Source: Thermoguttaceae bacterium
GTDB lineage: Bacteria; Planctomycetota; Planctomycetia; Pirellulales; Thermoguttaceae
Direction: 5' to 3'
Assembly: GCA_017549085.1 (NCBI GenBank)
Contig: JAFYVO010000286.1
Span: forward strand, 1 to 8,569
DNA: 8,569 nt
Below the pieces are notes generated by a model that searched no databases, was not told the DNA's origin, and worked only from the letters and a program-made list of their open reading frames with translations. Each line of letters starts with the position of its first letter. Positions within the stretch are counted from its first letter, which is position 1. Positions 5,965-8,569 of the stretch are shown here, one piece after another. Made by a program: the position numbers and the translations under genes.

Positions 5965-7515
5965 TTAGGCGTTTTCAGCGGGCAAATCGTCGCCGAACGC
6001 CTTCGCGACGCGTTCCGGGGAAAGCGGTTTCGTCGCTAAGCTGACCAACGGAACGACGACGAACGGAACGAGCATCGCGACCGTCGCGACGAGCGGCGAG
6101 TATTTTTTCGCGGCGCCCGGCCCTTCAAGGACGAAAAGGCCCCAATAAAGCCCGTTCGCGACGAGCAAACCGACGACCATTCCGGCGATCGCGCCCGCTT
6201 TCGTCGTTCGTCGCCAAAAGAGCCCGTACATATACGGCGCCAAAAACGCGCCCGCGACCGCGCCCCAACTCAGCGACATTAGCGCGACGATCCAGGACGG
6301 ATTGAAGAGCGCGATCAAGTACGAAACGAGGATAAAAACGGCGCAGCAGACGCGGAAAATCGTCAAGTGCGTTTTTTCCGAAGCGTTCGGCGCGACGTAA
6401 CCTTTCACCAGGTCGACGCCAACCGCCGCCGACGAAACCAACGCCAACGAGCAGAGCGTCGACATCGACGCCGAAAGAACCAACAGCAAAATGATCGCCA
6501 AGAACCATTGCGGCAAGCACTCGACCAGCATCGTCGGGACGAGTTTGTTCGGGTCGACCGCGCCGTTTGTCAGCGTCTTTTCGAGAATTTCCGGCGGAAG
6601 GAGGTGCGAAAGGGCGCCGGTCAGGTACGCCGCGCAACCGACCAACAGCGCAAAAACGCAACAAACGACCGCGCCTTTAACGATTTGACTCTCGTCTTTG
6701 ATCGCGTAATACTTGTGAACCATTTGCGGCAACCCCCAAGGCGCGATCGACGTCATAAAGACGACCGACCAGAAGACGAGGGGAGAAATCGGGTCGACCA
6801 GCGCGACTTGAAGCTCGCCCGCCGCGCCTTCGAGGCGAAGTCGGTAAAGCTCCGACGCTTTCGCAAACGCCGCGCCGTAACCGCCGAACTCCTGCGCGAA
6901 ACGGTTCGCGACGAACCAAACCATCGCCGTCGCGCCGAAGAACATAATGATCCCTTGCAGGAAGTCGATGCGCGCCGCCGCTTTGTAACCGCCGAAAACA
7001 ATGTAAAGCCCCGTCGTCGCGACGACGACCGTCAACGCGGTAAAGAGCGAAATATTAAAGACTTCGGTGAAAAGATACGTCAAGCCGGCGAAAACCGACG
7101 CGGAGTACGGAAGCATAAAGAGGAAAATGACGACCGCTCCGGCGATCTTCATTCCGTTCGAACCGTAGCGCGTCGCAAAAAATTCCGGCGTCGTCGACGC
7201 GTTCAGGCGCCGCGTCATCGAACGCGTGCGCCGCCCAAGAACGAGCCAAGCGACCAAGCCGCCGAAAACCGCGTTCGCAATACCGACCCAAAGCGCCTTG
7301 TACGAGCTGACCCAACCGTATTGCCCTGCGAACCCGATGAAAACAACCGCGCTAAAATACGCCGCGCCGTAAGAAATCGCGAGAATCCACGGGCCGAGCG
7401 CGCCGCCTCCGAGAAGAAAGTCGTTGACGTTTTGCGTTTTTTTCATTCCCCAAGCCGCGATCGCTAAAATCGCGACGAAAAAAAGGGCGGTTAAGACGAG
7501 AGGTAAAGACGGCAT
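5965..7515 (-). CDS. Sodium:solute symporter (SSS/SLC5 family)
   Basis: An inner-membrane transporter that would use the sodium gradient to import a small solute. The 516 residues are mostly hydrophobic helices, consistent with the 13-helix LeuT-fold layout of PutP, PanF and vSGLT. Family marks: the N-terminal FLLGGGALGPW (33-43) leading into the first core helices; GGYKAAARIDFLQG (175-188), the SSS signature with the conserved D and Q; APWGLPQMVHKYYAIKDE (258-275) before a later helix; and SASMSTLCS (348-356), where S352-T353 match the PutP serine/threonine pair that binds sodium at the Na2 site. The substrate cannot be read from the sequence: proline, pantothenate, sugar or another organic acid are all possible. 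The start is ATG at 7515 with only a weak purine stretch upstream. It lies 139 bases after purN on the same strand, with no functional link apparent. Confidence 0.9.
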   Translation of the reverse strand: MPSLPLVLTALFFVAILAIAAWGMKKTQNVNDFLLGGGALGPWILAISYGAAYFSAVVFIGFAGQYGWVSSYKALWVGIANAVFGGLVAWLVLGRRTRSMTRRLNASTTPEFFATRYGSNGMKIAGAVVIFLFMLPYSASVFAGLTYLFTEVFNISLFTALTVVVATTGLYIVFGGYKAAARIDFLQGIIMFFGATAMVWFVANRFAQEFGGYGAAFAKASELYRLRLEGAAGELQVALVDPISPLVFWSVVFMTSIAPWGLPQMVHKYYAIKDESQIVKGAVVCCVFALLVGCAAYLTGALSHLLPPEILEKTLTNGAVDPNKLVPTMLVECLPQWFLAIILLLVLSASMSTLCSLALVSSAAVGVDLVKGYVAPNASEKTHLTIFRVCCAVFILVSYLIALFNPSWIVALMSLSWGAVAGAFLAPYMYGLFWRRTTKAGAIAGMVVGLLVANGLYWGLFVLEGPGAAKKYSPLVATVAMLVPFVVVPLVSLATKPLSPERVAKAFGDDLPAENA

Positions 7516-7623
7516 TGCTTGAACTTTCGGTTAAATAACGGCTTGCGCCGAACGGGGGGGAATGGAATAAAACCGCTCCAACGCGGACGAAACCGGCGCG
7601 TCGAAACGGTTCGGAGGATTTTA

Positions 7624-7639
7624 ACGTTGGAAACAACGT
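7624..7639 (-). terminator. Small hairpin after purN
   Basis: ACGTTG (7624-7629) and CAACGT (7634-7639) form a six-bp stem with a four-base loop, 15 bases after the purN stop on the minus strand. There is no T-run after it and the stem is short, so this is only a possible terminator or transcript-end structure. Confidence 0.25.
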
Positions 7640-7654
7640 CGCTTAACGGTCGAT

Positions 7655-8293
7655 TTACGCTTCCTTGGGAAGGATTTGAACGCGACGTTCCGCGTCGAAT
7701 TGGACGCGGCCTTCGGCGATCGCTTGGAGCGCTTTCGGGTAGGCGACGAACTCGGCTTCTTTAAGAACGCGTTCGCTCAGCGTTTCGATGGTGTCGCGCG
7801 GGTAAACCTTAACGGTTTCTTGCAGAATGATCGGGCCGTCGTCGAATTTGTTGTTGACGAAGTGGACGGTCGCGCCGGAGATTTCCTCGCCGGCGGTCAA
7901 CACCGCGTGATGGACGTGGTATCCGTAGAAGCCTTTTCCGCCGAACTTCGGAAGGAGCGACGGGTGAATGTTCAACACTTTGTCTTCGAAATCGGTCGGA
8001 ATTTCGAGGAGCTGCAAGTAACCGGCCATCGCGACGTAGGCGACTTTCGCTTGGCGGCAAGCGTCGAAAACGGCGGCGCTAAATTCTTTCGTTTCGCTAT
8101 ATTCCGAGCTCTTGACGATTGCGATCGGAATGTTGTTTTGTTCGGCGTATTGGAGACCGGGCGCGCGTTCCGAGCTGGAAACGACGAGACGAATTTCGAC
8201 GTCGAGTTTGCCCGCTTCGATATGATCGATCAGGTTTTTCACGGTGCGGCCCGTTCCGGAAATTAAGACCGCGATCGGAAGTTTGTCAGCCAT
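7655..8293 (-). CDS. purN: Phosphoribosylglycinamide formyltransferase
   Basis: The enzyme transfers a formyl group from 10-formyltetrahydrofolate to GAR, the third step of purine synthesis, in the cytoplasm. The 212 residues match the usual PurN length (E. coli 212). Motifs: ISGTGRT (11-17) at the phosphate loop, RAPGL (43-47), AGYLQLL (90-96), NIHPSLLPKF (108-117) with catalytic N108 and H110, and SGATVHFV (139-146) followed by FDDGPII with the catalytic aspartate at D151. The phosphate loop has GRT where E. coli has GSN, and the segment after HPSLLP is longer (GGKGFYGYHVH), as in some other bacterial subgroups. The start is ATG at 8293, preceded by AAGGA at a normal distance; an in-frame ATG at 8365 would add 24 residues outside the family fold, and I reject it. 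It stands alone: no other purine gene is visible nearby. Confidence 0.93.
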   Translation of the reverse strand: MADKLPIAVLISGTGRTVKNLIDHIEAGKLDVEIRLVVSSSERAPGLQYAEQNNIPIAIVKSSEYSETKEFSAAVFDACRQAKVAYVAMAGYLQLLEIPTDFEDKVLNIHPSLLPKFGGKGFYGYHVHHAVLTAGEEISGATVHFVNNKFDDGPIILQETVKVYPRDTIETLSERVLKEAEFVAYPKALQAIAEGRVQFDAERRVQILPKEA

Positions 8294-8367
8294 AAGAAAG
8301 ATCCTTTTGCGAAATGAACAACGGTTGGGGAAATGAAAACGAAAATAGAACGGAACGTCGTTCAACG

Positions 8368-8401
8368 AACCGCGTCGACGAACGAACGTCGACGCGGTTT
8401 T
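8368..8401 (-). terminator. Perfect 13-bp hairpin between the truncated right-edge gene and purN
   Basis: The arms 8368-8380 (AACCGCGTCGACG) and 8387-8399 are exact reverse complements around a six-base loop. It begins 23 bases after the stop of the right-edge minus-strand gene, the normal place for a terminator. On the minus strand the downstream tail is only TTCGTTG-like, with no strong T-run; the plus strand has TTTT instead. Its core, CGCGTCGAC, also occurs in the protease terminator stem at 3352-3360. Confidence 0.6.
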
Positions 8402-8423
8402 GTAAACGACGCGAAGTCTGAGC

Positions 8424-8569
8424 TTAGCGAGCGATCGCGACGTAAACGGCGACCGTCGCGCCGTCGACCTTGACTTCGGTCGGTTCGACGCCGTCGAGCG
8501 CTTCGAAACGGAGGTCGACGCAAAGGGTTTCGCCCTTGACGTAATCGGCTTTCGTTTCGGCGGCTTCGC
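8424..8569 (-). CDS. C-terminal end of an unrecognised protein (5' part outside window)
   Basis: The minus strand is open from the window edge to TAA at 8424-8426, giving the last 47 residues, from EAAETKADYVKGE to AVYVAIAR. Codon use (GTC, GAC, GCG, ACG) matches the sure genes nearby, and a strong hairpin follows the stop, so it is very probably a real gene end. The tail is rich in alternating valine and charged residues, suggesting beta strands, and ends in VAVYVAIAR. I do not recognise a family and assign no function. Its spacing to purN (130 bases with a hairpin) suggests a separate transcript. Confidence 0.7.
   Translation of the reverse strand, partial: EAAETKADYVKGETLCVDLRFEALDGVEPTEVKVDGATVAVYVAIAR

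Noticed and set aside
5651..6044. Three plus-strand open frames over the gap before prc, considered as small genes
   Set aside because: All three frames are open at once, they run into the symporter gene, and none shows a recognisable motif or convincing ribosome-binding site.
6367..7467. Open plus-strand frame of 366 codons
   Set aside because: It is antisense to the symporter and almost free of hydrophobic stretches (R, N, D, Q, E-rich), which is the expected mirror of membrane-helix codons.
8294..8365. A 24-residue N-terminal extension of PurN from ATG 8365
   Set aside because: The extension has no counterpart in the family, while ATG 8293 has AAGGA upstream and gives the standard length.

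Overview
The window reads like a piece of a planctomycete chromosome (phylum Planctomycetota, perhaps a Pirellulales or Thermoguttaceae-like lineage). This is inferred from gene style, not from a marker gene. The clues are two secreted proteins with the GGL[IV]W[KR]P and GE[IV]GGG signatures I associate with planctomycete outer-membrane proteins, a long Prc-type tail-specific protease, and strong use of codons ending in CG (TCG, GCG, ACG, CCG). The palindrome GTCGAC is also very frequent.

Layout, left to right. Positions 1-1136 (minus) hold the start and most of a secreted beta-barrel-like protein whose 3' end lies outside the window. Positions 1277-2536 (minus) hold its tandem paralogue. A divergent control region (2537-2701) separates this pair from birA (2702-3331, plus), a short biotin-protein ligase. 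birA converges on a tail-specific protease gene (3423-5629, minus), which is split by an apparent one-base deletion near 4624-4628. A 335-base gap without a gene follows. Then come a 13-helix sodium/solute symporter (5965-7515, minus), purN (7655-8293, minus) and the last 47 codons of an unrecognised protein (8424-8569, minus).

The genes do not form one obvious pathway. birA and purN are cofactor and purine housekeeping, the symporter is nutrient uptake, and Prc plus the two outer-membrane-like proteins belong to the cell envelope. Gaps of 90-335 bases, most containing hairpins, suggest mostly single-gene transcription units and not one operon.

I see no CRISPR array, transposon, integrase, tRNA, rRNA, defence cassette or biosynthetic cluster, and nothing that makes a convincing new system. 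The points most worth a second look are the broken protease gene, the tandem envelope paralogues with promoter-like palindromes, the two back-to-back promoters sharing one -10 region, and the excess of GTCGAC, which also builds the cores of two gene-end hairpins.
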